Source: Euprymna scolopes
Lineage: Eukaryota > Mollusca > Cephalopoda > Sepiida > Sepiolidae
DNA: 46,793 nt
Reading direction: 5' to 3'
Assembly (NCBI GenBank): GCA_024364805.1
Contig: CM044515.1
Coordinates: 43,605,048 to 43,651,840, forward strand
Shown here: positions 1 through 13,100 of the stretch, in pieces
Layout: the number at the start of each line of letters is the position of its first letter
Numbering within the stretch: position 1 is the first letter of the stretch
Notes under the pieces: model-generated
The model's database searches: none
The model's input: only the letters and a program-made list of their open reading frames with translations
Told to the model about the DNA's origin: nothing
Made by a program: the position numbers and the translations under genes

Positions 1-2032
1 CAAGGTCTTATGTATGACATGAAAAGAAACTGAAATCTTAAAGATATCTATCATTCCAGTAATTATAAGAGAAACTGAACTCATGGTGACATCCTTATAT
101 GACATCATCCTTTTGTGATGCCATAAAAGGTCGCCCCCGCTGGTATTTTTCATGTCTATTTAACCCTTTCATACATCCTGCTGGTAAAGTCGTCAAATCA
201 TCCTAAAGTTTGATTTGACCAAATTATATTTGTTTTTGTGAGAATTGGGGACAAAATGTTTTGCCTCCATTATTAGTTGTTATGCATCTTTTCGGAAGTC
301 AGCTCAACTTGAAGACGTGTGATTCAAAAACAATAGCTAACAGGTTTACTATTGTCACATCCTTACAACTAGCAGCTGTGTTACAAAATTCATAATAACC
401 TGTTAATTAGCTTAGGAGTGAATCCTGTATGTACAAATAAATATAAAAACAAACACATGTAAATAAAGAACATAGGTTTTAAATAAGAGTGTCCTTTAAT
501 GACTTCATTTTTAAAATGGAAGAAACTTAAAAAAAAAAAAAAAAAAAAAATTTCATAGTGTCATAAAAAAAAAATCAAACTAATGAAATTATTATGTTAA
601 AATATCTTTTAAAAAAATATCCTCAAAATCAAACCATATTCTCTTAGGACTGATCTTAACAAATATTTTTTAATTTTTTTAATATAAATTTGCACTTCAA
701 ATATAGTGAACAAATGTTCAAATTAAACTGCATTCAGTCATAAAAAAAAAACAAAAAAAAACTCAGTTCAGTTTATTATTATTTATATGTTTAAATTATC
801 AAAACAAAAGCTTTTAGCCTAATAGAAATTAGAATTATACTGGACAGAAGAAAAAATCGTCGGGAATGCATTTTAACTTTAATAAAATTACAGCTCCCAA
901 TCATGATTTAAATTCTTAACCAAAATGCACAAAATTGTCTTTATAAAAACTCAGCAAAAATTCTGTATCTTTGGTATAAAAATTCCCCATTTTTTTGCAG
1001 GAGGATTTTTAAGCAGGAATTCTTTCATTATTTCTGAAAGGAATTAATTTTGGCGTATGGGAAAAATTTCAATCAAGTTCTTAAACGGAATGTTCAAGAA
1101 AATAAAAGATACTTAAAATTTTTCAGTTTGTCTTATTTAAAATAGCAAACAGAAAACAAATTAATGGACTCATTTTTTTTTTATTCAAATTGTCTTTTGA
1201 GAAGATATATATTTATAATTTTAATCAATTCAGGAGAATTAGGGTCAGGTTGGTTGTTTTACAGCACATCAACCTTTTCGGTCATTTAATTCCAATGTCA
1301 GAATATAATTGATATTAAAATCATTGAATGTAATAAAAAAAATAATAAATAATTAAAAAAATTATATATTATACTTTTTTTCTTCTGAGATATTTCTTTC
1401 ATGGATTCTTTTCTGACAAAAGCCATGGAAATTTTTTTTCAGAAGACAAACAGTAAAAAATTTGACATTGTGGGTGAAATGGATATGAAGCACCTCAGAA
1501 TGAAAAACAATTAAAAAGACAATTCTTTACCTTAATTTCTAGTTTTATTGCTTATGACAAATTGAAGATATTTTTATGAAAAAACTTGGGGTTTTTTTTT
1601 TTTCATTGTATTTTAAAAATATCCTTTTCGAATTGTGACACCATCTTTTAATATTTGTTTAAATATTTTGCTGAGAAATTGTGTACATAAAAAACTGCTT
1701 TTTTTTTTTTATTTTTCATAAATCTCCAAAATTTACAAAAGAAAACATTTTGCTAATAAAACTATTTTCAAATTAAAAATGCGTGTATAAATAACAAAAA
1801 GTATCTATAAATAAAACAATATATTTTTCGGCTATTAGTAATACATATATACACATAAATAAAACGTTCTGTTTTTTAAATACATTATATCTTTTTATAT
1901 ATAATCCAACTAGAAGTAAAAATGATAAAATAAACAATACTCTGGCAAAATGTGCCCTTTTTTGTTGTTGCCCATTCTAGGGTGCCTCAAATTCATTTGA
2001 TTCAATGTTAACTTTTGTAACTTGATATGAAG

Positions 2033-2066
<34 letters not shown>

Positions 2067-2760
2067 AAGACATCTTTTATGATTAAAAAAATGATTGAGA
2101 AATGAAAGCAAAAATAAATTAAAAAAAAAACAATCGCTTGTGTCATCCTAAATTTCCAACTTGATTTGAGTATTTACTTGACTATTGTCGACATAAATTA
2201 TTTTTCAAGGAATATAGTTGGTAAATTAATCAAAAACAATTTATTTTGTACAAAATAGAAATCTTGTTTAGCCATTTGTTATTGACATTACTTTTGAGAA
2301 GATAGCTAGTTTGTTCAGAACAGATGCTTACAGTAACTAAAAAAGTTTATAATTTATATTAAATGTTACGTTTGTTTTAATGCAAATTAGTCACAAATGA
2401 GTAGATAAATCAAAATTGTTTTTGAGTAATTTTCAAATCGTATTTCCTTTAAAATAATTTATGTTACCAAAATGAATGTTTAAAAATTCTATTTGCATTT
2501 ATTGCTATAAAAATGATAATTTTTAAATCCCAAGTTGTATGCACCAGTGTACAAATGATTGTTTGCATAACATCCGAGATAGCATCGACTCTGCCACCTG
2601 GTAAAATATTGCTTAACACTGCTTTTAATGGCAGCAGTTAATTCAAAGTGGGTTGTTTCTTATCAAAAAACAAGGAATACAAAAAAAAAAAAAAAAAAAA
2701 AAAAAAGGATGGTACTAATAGCACCAGGATAGGCCTGTACATGCCACATCTGCAGCCATA

Positions 2761-2840
2761 GTGTATGTCACTAACAGTTAGTGTATGTCACTAACAGTTA
2801 GTGTATGTCACTAACAGTTAGTGTATGTCATTAACAGATA
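2761..2840. repeat. Tandem repeat, 4 x 20 bp
   Basis: The unit is GTGTATGTCACTAACAGTTA. The first three copies are identical and the fourth differs at two bases. It is a minisatellite and probably length-polymorphic. The units are head to tail without spacers, so it is not CRISPR. Confidence 0.98.
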
Positions 2841-3262
2841 CAAGAGAAACTGTAGAAGATTCTCGATTTCAAGCACAGAAAAATTACATGGTCTTACGAG
2901 ATTGTGATGACGCTTCAACATGTTTTCATGCAAATTTTATTATGCAGAAGAAATTCCTTCTAACCAGAAAGATTAACTGTCAGAATCTTTGTTTCTCTTT
3001 CATGGATTTTGCAAAAATTTTGTTAGCATATTCAATGATTTGAAGTCAATTATATTCTGTTGACATTTCTCCAAGGAATATCGCCTGAAAGAAGATCTTT
3101 ACTGAAGACAATTTTACTAACATTAATCAATTTTTTTTTTTAATGGCTATTTTTAAGTTTGGTATCCATCAACATATAATCTTAGACATTTCTAGTAGGG
3201 GAAATTTTTTTTTTTTTAATAAAATATATTTGTCATGCAAATGATATATAATATTACTTAAA

Positions 3263-3480
3263 AAAAAAAAAAAAAAAAAAAAAGTAAATCAAAGAAAAAA
3301 GGAAAGGAAAAAGAAAAGAAAATGGGAAAGGAAAAGTGAAAGAAAAAGGAAACGAGAATGGAAAGAGGAAAGAACAGAAAAGACGAAGGAAAAGGAAAAG
3401 AAAGGAATGGGGAATAAAAAAAGAAAGGAGAAAGAAATGAACAGAAAAATAGGAAAGTAAAGAAAAAAGAAAATAGTGGG
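3263..3480 (+). repeat. Purine-rich low-complexity tract
   Basis: Nearly pure A/G on the plus strand with GAAAGGAAAA-like words, starting after an A run. On the gene strand it is a pyrimidine tract in the 3' UTR or just beyond it. Confidence 0.9.
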
Positions 3481-3533
3481 GGAGGGAGGAGGTATGTATG
3501 CAGCAGTTAGTATGAGTAGCAGCAGTTTATAAT

Positions 3534-3539
3534 TTTATT
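3534..3539 (-). promoter_or_regulatory. Candidate poly(A) signal of the OSBPL8-like gene
   Basis: TTTATT on the plus strand reads AATAAA on the minus strand, about 230 bases after the stop codon. The region is so AT-rich that such hexamers are common, so this is only the first plausible one downstream. Confidence 0.25.
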
Positions 3540-3769
3540 ATTGTTCATGGAGATAGAACGATGATGATGATGTTAAGGCAGTTGAGCCCATGTAGCTAGG
3601 ATTCTTCTTGAACCAAACAAGATATTTTCTCTTAAGACTCAAACGATTTGTGAATCTAGCTTTGCTTTAAAGAATCACCCGACACATGCAGGAGAGGAGG
3701 GGAAAAATGTCTATCACAAATTCGTAGTCCAAAGTTGTACAAAGTAAAAAAAAAAGGAGGTGGGGGGGA

Positions 3770-4032
3770 TCATTTGAAAATCCATTGCATGAGGGATTGA
3801 AATACAAGGATGATGGTCAGAACGATCCAGTCGCGATTGTGCATCATGAAGCCGCGCTCGCCGGCTAATTGACGTTGTTCTCTCTGTAGAATCACCAATT
3901 GTTCTTGGAAGGATTGGACCGTCTGTTGAGTTTCCCGTAACAATTGAGACAGGGTATCAAGCGTCCTCATTAGTGACTCCTCAGAGAAATTGGAAGCCTT
4001 GTTCATACTCATAGCTTTGCGTACTCTCATCT
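3770..4032 (-). CDS. OSBPL8: OSBPL8-like terminal exon 16: coiled coil and C-terminal membrane anchor, stop
   Basis: Begins with AG after acceptor TTTTCCAG and joins the previous G as GAG (Glu). The heptad-like stretch from [15 protein letters not shown] through [10 protein letters not shown] suggests a coiled coil, which ORP5 and ORP8 also have before their anchor. The last 20 residues ([12 protein letters not shown] to MQWIFK) are one hydrophobic helix ending at the very C-terminus, as in human ORP5 (…ACQLFINHILK) and ORP8. The stop TGA is at 3770-3772. Confidence 0.95.
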
Positions 4033-4113
4033 CTGGAAAAAATAGAGATAATTAAACTTACTTCAAACAACAACATAAGAGAATATTATATCTTAATTCA
4101 ACTTCACATGTAC

Positions 4114-4164
<51 letters not shown>

Positions 4165-7100
4165 CAAATTATGTTGTTTATAACAAGTACCACAAAACAG
4201 TCTAGCTCAAAAAGTGGGTAAATATAATGAAATTCCATTCAATTCATAATAACTTGTTCATTTTTGGGGTTATTTTGATAAGCTTTTGATGTAAACAAAA
4301 TTTTATCTTTTCTGTTTATAAATATACAATTATTTCTCTTAAGTCATTAATAGTTTTCTCTAGGCTACTGTAAGTTAGGTTATTGGAGATTTACTTTTCA
4401 AATTTGGTGTGCCCAATATTGTGTATCTCTATGCATATCAAGATAGTCTCCTTAAATAAAAAGTTGTCATTCGTTAATATGGACATAATATAAGGTTTTT
4501 AAGATGTCTTACCAAAAAGATCCAAGTTGAAAATTTTAGCAAATGAATCCCCCCCCCCTTTTTTTAAAACTCTTTTTCACCTCAAATAAAGCATATTGCT
4601 AGTGGGATGTAATGATTTACTATTTGGGATCCTGTCTAAAAGGGGACTGTGGCAGTTGAGCAGCAAGATGTGTGTTCACAGTGCACTTAAACTTTTGCAT
4701 ATTAATAAAGTGAATTCAGTGAGGTGAGCAATAAAAATGTTGGTTGGTTGTTTTAGGGAATATGAATGTTTTTCAATTATGTAATGCCAAAACCCATGCT
4801 TCAAGTTCTTACATCTTCAAATATTTATTCGTGATGTTTAGTTTGGTTGTTTTGTAGAGGAAAATTGTTATTTTTGTTTGTTTATTGGCATATCAGCCTT
4901 AGAGGTTATTTCATGCTGGAGAAGGTATTTTTGAATAGATGTTTGCTGTATTTAGTTTGTGATTCTATAATATTCTCTGTTTATATAGGTTTTATAACTT
5001 TTCATATTAGTGGTTTAAAAAAAAAAAAAAAAAATTTTATATACATATTCTAATTTTTTTTATTTTTTTTATTTGAAAGAAGTCCATGATCTTTTTGGTT
5101 TCTATTTCTTTAAATACTTTTTCTAATTTTCTTTTGTTTAAATATTTTCCTCTTAACGACTTTGTATTTTTACAATCCTCAAATGTTTCATAATCAGTAT
5201 ATATCCACGTTAGTACTTTGCTTGTTTTTCTTGTTTTAATAAATAATTGTGGGTTAGATGTGAATGTTCTATGTGCTGGATTGTTTCGATGGAAGTTTTC
5301 AGGGACCATGCCGGGTTGTCTCGACAGTAGTGTTTGCGGACTGTGCTGGGTTGTCTTGACGAATGTGTTTGGGGATTGTGCCAGATCGTGTCATATCGTT
5401 CACGTTTAGTCATATAGATGAAAGCGTTCGGTGTTTATGTTTGTTGTTCAGTTGACTTTGACAGTTGTTGCAGTCATACTACCACCTGTGATAATACATA
5501 TATATTTCAGGGGAGGGGGAGGGATCTCTTCCCTTGTCAAACTGCATGGTGTTCATGTGCTTTGATTGATAGATCATAAACTCATCAACATACAGAAAGT
5601 CATTCACCCCAGAATTAAGGCAGTAAGTGATACTATTAATTTTAATATTGAAAAGTGTGAAAATATACTTAAGGGATTCCTTCAATTTGATTTTTCAGTT
5701 CTGATAAGGTTGATCCTATTTTACTCTGATGATTTTTTTCTGATGGGAAGTTTTGGCTAAATATTGGTAGTCTGCCTCTTAATCTATGTTTGTGTAGATC
5801 TTTTTGGATCCCGTGTTTCCACATGGTGCCGTACACTTTTCTTATGTCAAAGAATACAATAATAAGGTGTTCTCTTTTTTATATTAGCTTCTATAATGAA
5901 GGTTTCTAATCTAATTTAATGGTCATTTGATGTCATCTTTTTTCTGAAGCTACATTGGTATTTGGTTATTTTGTTGTTTTTTTTTTCGGTACCAGACTAA
6001 TCTATTATTTATCATCTGTTCCATGGTTTTAGATAGGCAGCTGGCCAATGACATTGGTTTGGAGTTTTGTAGGTTACTGTGATCTTTTTCTGGTTTGGGG
6101 ATCGGTATGATTGCAGTTTGTTTCCAGGAATTTTCCAATTATCTAGACATTATTATAGAATTAAATAAAAAATAATCTAAGGATTATAGTGGGAGTTGTT
6201 TGATAAATTCATATCATATCTCCTCAGGTTTCTCTGTTGCATTGCAAAATATTTCAACTAATTCTTTGAGTTCTATCATAGTGAACGGCTTGTTGTAATA
6301 TTCCATGTTTTTAGATGAAAAGTTTAGTTTTATTTTTCCTCATATTTTGTGCAGTATTTCTATATGAGAAGATTTTCATGACAGATCTTGTCAAGTGCTA
6401 CTGCCCTAGTTTCACCTGCCTTGTCTAGTGTATGGTATATGCATTCAGATGAGGGATGGGGAGAGGGGGCACTATTTTTTTTAGAACTTTTTATATACTC
6501 CGCTACGATTTGTGAACACACACGTATCTACATTTATTTATATCAACTTTTATAAAATTCACGCTATTCCATCCTCTCGCGTGTTTGTTCGGCTTTTTTG
6601 TATAAAAGTGAAACTGATCGAAAGTGAAGGCAGTTTCCTGGCCTTTTGTGCTGGGACGTCCAGAAAGCAATTAGCTTTGATCAATGTGGAGGAAACCCCT
6701 CATATCAAACAATTGTTATTCATTTGGACACTCCCTTTTTATGGGGAGCTGGTTTCCCCCAACATCATGGGGAAACGAATAAATGAAGCAGCGGAAAGCT
6801 GAACGTATTCTTTTACTTTCTTTTCTGCCTCTACGTCACGGGTTCGAGTCTGCCTGACTAGCACTTTTTTTTTTTCTTTTACACCTTCAAACACCAGGGA
6901 AACGCCAGGTACCCCTGCTAGTTATTACTATAGCAGGGATAAGATCTAGTCCACATGCTATGGAGATGTCAATTTTTTTTTGCAATATCCATAGAAAAAA
7001 TTAGAGAGTAGTTTGTAGAGTCTGAGGTGGAGTTAAAGGCGAACTGCTGGGCAAGCAGTTCATTACAAGTGGCATCATCTTCTTTATGTTTAAGGACATT

Positions 7101-10100
7101 GGCATCATCTTTATGTTTAAGGACATTGGCATCATCTTCTTTATGTTTAAGGACATTGGCATCATGGTGATTGAATGAAGGGGATTTTAATGATAGTGCA
7201 GTGTTTACTACATTCTTATATATTTACCAGAAATCTTGGGTTTTTAATTTCTGTGGATCAATATGTGTTCTAGTCAAGTCAATACATCTACTTTTAGTTG
7301 CAGCTATTACTCTTACAACAGTTTCTTGATGCTATAAACTTATCTATTTTTAACTGACTTATCAAAGTCAAAATAGCAGAATGCTTGCTGTCTATATGCT
7401 ACACAGATCAAAGTGTATCAATAGGGAGAGTGCGGTTTACTATGGAATTTCAGCATTGGAGCAAATACTTCTATGTTTACTTTGATAAAATAATCATTTG
7501 ATAAGTTTTGGAAAGTTATTTAATTGTATCTTTGGTTTTTCCTACAGGAGCGGGAAGTTATTATTTTTTAGGTAGTCTTAATTGTGAGCTAAGCACATTT
7601 TTCAACCGTATGGCAAGTTGGTTTGTAAAAATATTTGTTGGTATTTATGCATTTTGCTAAGTCAATCAAAATATATTTGTCCGTGAGTAGTTGGGTACAG
7701 CTTCCACTGAGTAAGTGTAGATATGTCCAAGTTTGAATGCTTGATACTACACATTGTCTTCAATAGTATTTGAATGTTTTCTATACCAACTCTGTTGGTA
7801 ACTGATTATTTAGTATAGTTTTACAAGTTCAATTATTGCAATCTGCTGAAGTCAACAATTCTAGTAAGTATTTGCACATCCAAGCAAGCATATATCTACT
7901 CGTGTGATATTTTTTATCTTTCAACCTATAACTTTAATTGAATGCAATTTCTTTTTTGTGTAAACAATGTTTTTGGATTTTTTTTTTATTATTTTCATTT
8001 TTTGTCTTGTATCATGCCAAGGTTAGATGTTTTGCAATCAACTTTCAGCTTCTGTCACTATTTTGTTTGTGCTCTCCACTAAAATCAGGTTGTCATCAAC
8101 TTCTTTTGCGGCCTACTACATAGTTTTGGGTCATCAACTTTGCAAAATTTTGGATAACTAGTGACAATTAAAACATTGTGTAAACATTAATGGCGCTGCA
8201 TGTTTAGTGGATCATATGTTTGCAATGCATATGAATACTTGCTGCAAGTGAGCAATATTTAACAAAGAGTGGAGATCACACAGAAGATTGGAAATATGTC
8301 TGATCTGAACGCTTGGATCACCTAGAATTTCATTTGTCCACTTGAGAAAATGTTTTGTTTAGATAAAAGATTCCCTGTTGTGGTGATGGACCACTTGAGT
8401 TTATGCCAGGAATAATAGCTGCCTGGGCATTGGATTTTTGATGTCCATAGATTTATAGTAGATTGACCCTTTCAAGTGTATGCTGGCTGACCATTATTTC
8501 AAGTGGTCGGTTTTTGCATGGTTGGATGAAGATGAACAGAGACAGATGTAGTTTAATTCTGGTGAAAGATGGGCAGGGAAAGTTAGAGATGGACCTTTGC
8601 ATGTGACGCAGTCATTTTAGTTTTCTGGGGCCTGACAGTTGAGTTTGCAAAACTTAAGCTGGACTTATGTTTAAATTTGGTCAGTCAAAAAAACCTCATA
8701 TGCAAGTCTTAGGCAAAAATGTGTTGCATTTTAAGCAACAAATAAATCATTTGTTTCTTGTTTTAAACAGAAGTTGCGATTTTATTTGGATGAAGAATTC
8801 TTATGTTGCAGCAATGACTGAAACCACACAATTGACATTGCGACTAGTGTTGGAATTTAACAATAACTTTGGACCAACACAAGCAAATGATCACAATAGC
8901 ACACACTCACAATTGTTGTGCGATATAATTTCCATTGTTTCAAATAGTTCTTGCACGAGATTTCTGGATTCCTTCGAGATGTGTTTCACTCTAGATGATG
9001 TTCCACATAACCATTTTAGACGTTTGTATCTTACGATGAAAGAGTCAGTCAGTTTTAGCATGGTTTCAACATGGTCTCTTTTTATGGTAAAGTCGATTTC
9101 CTTTCTTTTAATATTGATTTCATTTAATTAAATTTATTTTGTGAATACTGTGGTTGCATATTTTTTGCAATTTTTTTGTCAGTAATTTGATCTTTGCTTT
9201 GAAGTTGGTCTAAAGAATTTTAAAGTTTTTGCTGTGTTCCATACTTAGTAAATTTTCTTCAGTAATCTGAATATTTTTTTTAAAACTTTCTGAATATAAG
9301 AGAAATAATTACGATTTTCTTTCCATTCAATACATCATCTGCTTAGCAAAAATATTCTTGTTCAAGGAATGTTGCTTGTGTATAAAATATCATGGACATA
9401 AAAATATATATTTGATTGTTAATATTAGAAAACCTACTTTTTACCTCCACTCAAATATAAACAATTTACATCAATCCAGCAATGAACAAATTCTTTGCAA
9501 TTTCTTTACTGTTTATTGAACTAAATATAGTTTGCATGTACCATATTTAAAATAGAGTCAGCAATATACAAATTCAGCATTAAAATCTAAAACTATTTTT
9601 TGTTTACTGTAACTTCTAAAATGATAATTTGCATAGAATAAAAATAATTTGTGTAAAAAAGAAATAATTTGCAAAACTTACACAAAAAATCTTTAATTGT
9701 AAAGTAGACAACTTTTATTTTTTCAATAAAAAATATACTATCTCCCTTGTTGATTTCTATTTTCATTTGATTATTTAAAAATGTTTTATTTCACTGGGCT
9801 TTTATTAACACTGTTTGGGCGGTTTTTCAGATTTAACCAATTTTTCAACACATTCTTCTGTGATGAGAGTTCAGAAAACAAATTCATCAGAAGTTTATAA
9901 ATATTTAAAAATTGTTAGCATTGTTCAATGTTAGTTTTTTTTTTAATCATCTATCTGTAAATAAGTATCTCATTGTTAAAACACTTGATTGGATTTATTG
10001 TATGTTGGCCAGAAAATCATTTTGTATTTCAGCTTTTTAAACAAAAATATTTTCATGGTATATGAAGAGTAGAGAAATGACTTACCAGCTGAACCTGAAG

Positions 10101-13100
10101 AATCGCTGTCTTGTCTGTTGAGTTCTAAATCCGGAGTCGAACTCCCGCTCCCGTCACCTATATGTCGATGATTTATGGAAGGACGCTTAATACGAGATGA
10201 ACAGTGTTTATTTTTGTTATATGTTTTGCAGTCTTCTTTCTTATCTAAACTTGACAGACTTCTGGCTCGAACCATCGGGGTCCGATGACGAGTCCTTGCC
10301 TTTATCACATAATCACTTTCGTATTGCACAAGATCATTGCATGGGTCCCAAGGTCGCATACTGAAAATAGTAATAATAAAAATAAAAAAAACATTAGTTA
10401 CAAAAAGATCAGAAAATAGAAAGATCAACTAGGCAGGAATATTTATTGTTGACATGAAAATCAGGAGGGGGGGCGGGATTTTTTAGAAACAAAACACAAA
10501 AATGAAAAATAATGGCTTGGTAGTTTGAGGATGATGATTCAGAAAGGATCAACAAGACAATTCGTTTCAAACAAAAAAGGAGAAGAAAAAAATTTATACC
10601 AGTAACTATACACTGAAGCTTTTGGACAACGGAATAGCATTCTCAATGAACAATTTACTCTTTTGACTGGGACTATGAAAATACCTGAAAAGTTTCTCAA
10701 CTAATAGTGAAAAAAAAACAAAAAAAAAACAGTTTTGTCAGACACTAAAGAAAAAAAGTNNNNNNNNNNNNNNNNNNNNNNNNNNNNNNNNNNNNNNNNN
10801 NNNNNNNNNNNNNNNNNNNNNNNNNNNNNNNNCCAAATCCAGTACATCAACCCCTTTGAGTTATTCATGTTGCATTTAGTTATTTTGTAAGAGGTTTTTT
10901 ATTTTTCAAGCTCTTTGTATCTTAAATCACTCGTTTACAGTGTTTGGTTTGGTTGTCTTGTAGTAGATTTTGTTCCCTCCTCCATTGTAAAACATGAGTT
11001 TTGCAATGGAGGAGGGGAAAGTGTTGTAGTATTAATGTTTGGTAGATTTTAAGTTAGGAAACCAATTAGAAATTGGGGGAGGGAGGGAGAGAGAGAAAAG
11101 AAAGAAGATGGGCTGTTTTTTTATTTTTGGTTTTGCAGAAAATAATATAGGTTTGCAAAAGGGAAAAACAAAAAACATCAATGTTAGGTGTATTTTATCT
11201 CAGAGAACCAATATCTTCAGACATCCTGATCTGGTAGCACCAGCTCCAATCTGTACTTGAAGATATTTCCATTTAAAACAAGAGAAGAAAATGGTAAGAT
11301 TTTCTCATATTGTTTTTCCCCCTCAGAAAAAATATGTAAATAGCATTCAACGTACAGCGTTAAACTTAACGTTAATTAGTAATATTACAGCGATTTTTTT
11401 CCTCAAAAAAGCAAATTGAAAAAAATCTACAAGATGGACAACTTTAAATAAATTTTCGTTCGGATGTTCCAACAGCAACAAAAACTATAAAAACAACAGA
11501 TGCTACAACAGCAGAAAACTGAAGGTTGATTCAACAAGAGATATAAAAAAAAATCAGGAATTACATCTCAAAAGCTTGACCTATAAACCAGTGATTTTGC
11601 AAAACATGATATGGAACACCATGGATACCTTTTCCTACATTCCTGAGCAAGACTAAACATTCGGCGCTTTCTATCGAAGATATGAAGATTTTTTCAATGC
11701 TGATTGCGAAGCTTGACCTAATGCGAAAAAGTGTGACTAATGTGAAAAAGTGACTGCTTTTAAAGAAACTAGGAACTACTGAACACAAATTCATAGGCTA
11801 CATCCTACCTAAAAAGATCACAGATCTGAAGTTTGCGGAAACAGTGAAATTCTTATCAGAACTGTTCAGTTCCAATACATCACTGTTCCACAAAAAGGTG
11901 GAAATGTCTTAATTTGGCTAAGCACACACTGAAAATTATTTGGGATTTGTGTTGTAAAAAAGAACTATAATGAGTTTAGACTAGCAGAATTATTGGCAGA
12001 TGATTTTAAATGTCTCATTTTCGCTCAAGGCCTAGTGTCAGCAAAAAATACCGAGGTTAGACAGAGAGTACTAGTGAAACTTGAAAGTGAATCCAACTCA
12101 CTCTACAGAAACTTACGAAGGATTGCTGAAGGGCTATAAGCATGAAAAATGATTCTAAAAACAGAGAAATCCGAGTTAGCATACATCAGAAAATTAAAGT
12201 ATACATCTAAAAATTACTCTCTTAAAAAGAAAGAAAAGAATATGTTCAACCACATTCTCAATATAAATTAATAAAAAAAAAAAAAAATGGCTACCCACAT
12301 TTTTAAAACGAATAGATTATTCAGAAACAAAGAAATTACCCCTCAACATTCTGCTTGTTTCAGAATAAAACTTGTCAAAATTGTATGTAGTAAGCTTATT
12401 CATTATTAGTAAATTATCACATTGTAAAAGCAAATGCAAAAGAAAAAATAGAATCAGACAAAATCCAACTAAAAGTCAGGCAAAAATTTACACAAATACA
12501 TAATAGTCAATATATCTAATAAAACAATGAAATCACATTTAGACACTGGGTTCAACCTTTCAATTATAGATTTGCAAACAGAAAAACTGAACCAACCAAC
12601 CAACTTTGCAGAAAACTACTCAAGTCAGTCTGCATGGTGACTGGCAATAAGATTAATTTTATTAGAGAATTATATTTACTAGTAAATTTGAATGGTACTA
12701 TTAAAAAAATTGAAGGCGTATGCTCTAAAAACAAAAAAATCTGAAAATCTATTTAGTTAAATCTAGATGAAAAGTTTTAAATTTTGGAATTCATCAGGTA
12801 ACATTTCTAATGAGAAAATATGTAAGTTGAAAGATGGCAAAGAAATGAAAATGTACCCTACAAAATACCTTCAAAATCAAACTGTTTATAAAAAAACAAC
12901 CAAAGACTTATCAAATGAATTGTATACACCAAATTAAGGAAAACATTAAAACGAATAATGCATAGGATTTAAAAATATCGCAACAAAAAAATAAAAGTGC
13001 CAAAAAAAGTTATGTTTAAACGCAAACAAAAAAGGTTGAATCGTTATAAAAACAAGTGGGAAAAACCAATATCCATCTGAACAGCAAATAGGACTGACAA

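Larger units (their letters stand above)
1..3769. other. 3' UTR and downstream flank of the OSBPL8-like gene
   Basis: I see no convincing gene here. It is AT-rich with many A and T runs, a 4 x 20-bp tandem repeat at 2761-2840 and a long purine-rich tract at 3263-3480. The piece near 150-300 (beginning TTAACCCTTTCATAC) faintly recalls a dispersed repeat I associate with cephalopods, too weakly to name. The open frames at 1910-2146 and 2825-3043 run through homopolymers or tandem repeat and are chance. Confidence 0.6.

Noticed and set aside
1910-2146. 78-residue frame with a run of Phe
   Set aside because: The Phe run is a translated poly(A) tract on the other strand; no homology.
2761-2840. 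Regular 20-bp repeats as a CRISPR array
   Set aside because: Head-to-tail units with no spacers in a eukaryotic genome.
6512-6802. 96-residue frame before the Helitron terminus
   Set aside because: No recognised protein; it sits inside a repeat that ends in a Helitron-type terminus.
9976-10428. Whole 150-residue frame as one coding unit
   Set aside because: Only 10086-10360 is bounded by splice sites and matches ORP8. The hydrophobic N-terminal and Lys/Phe-rich C-terminal parts are intron read-through.
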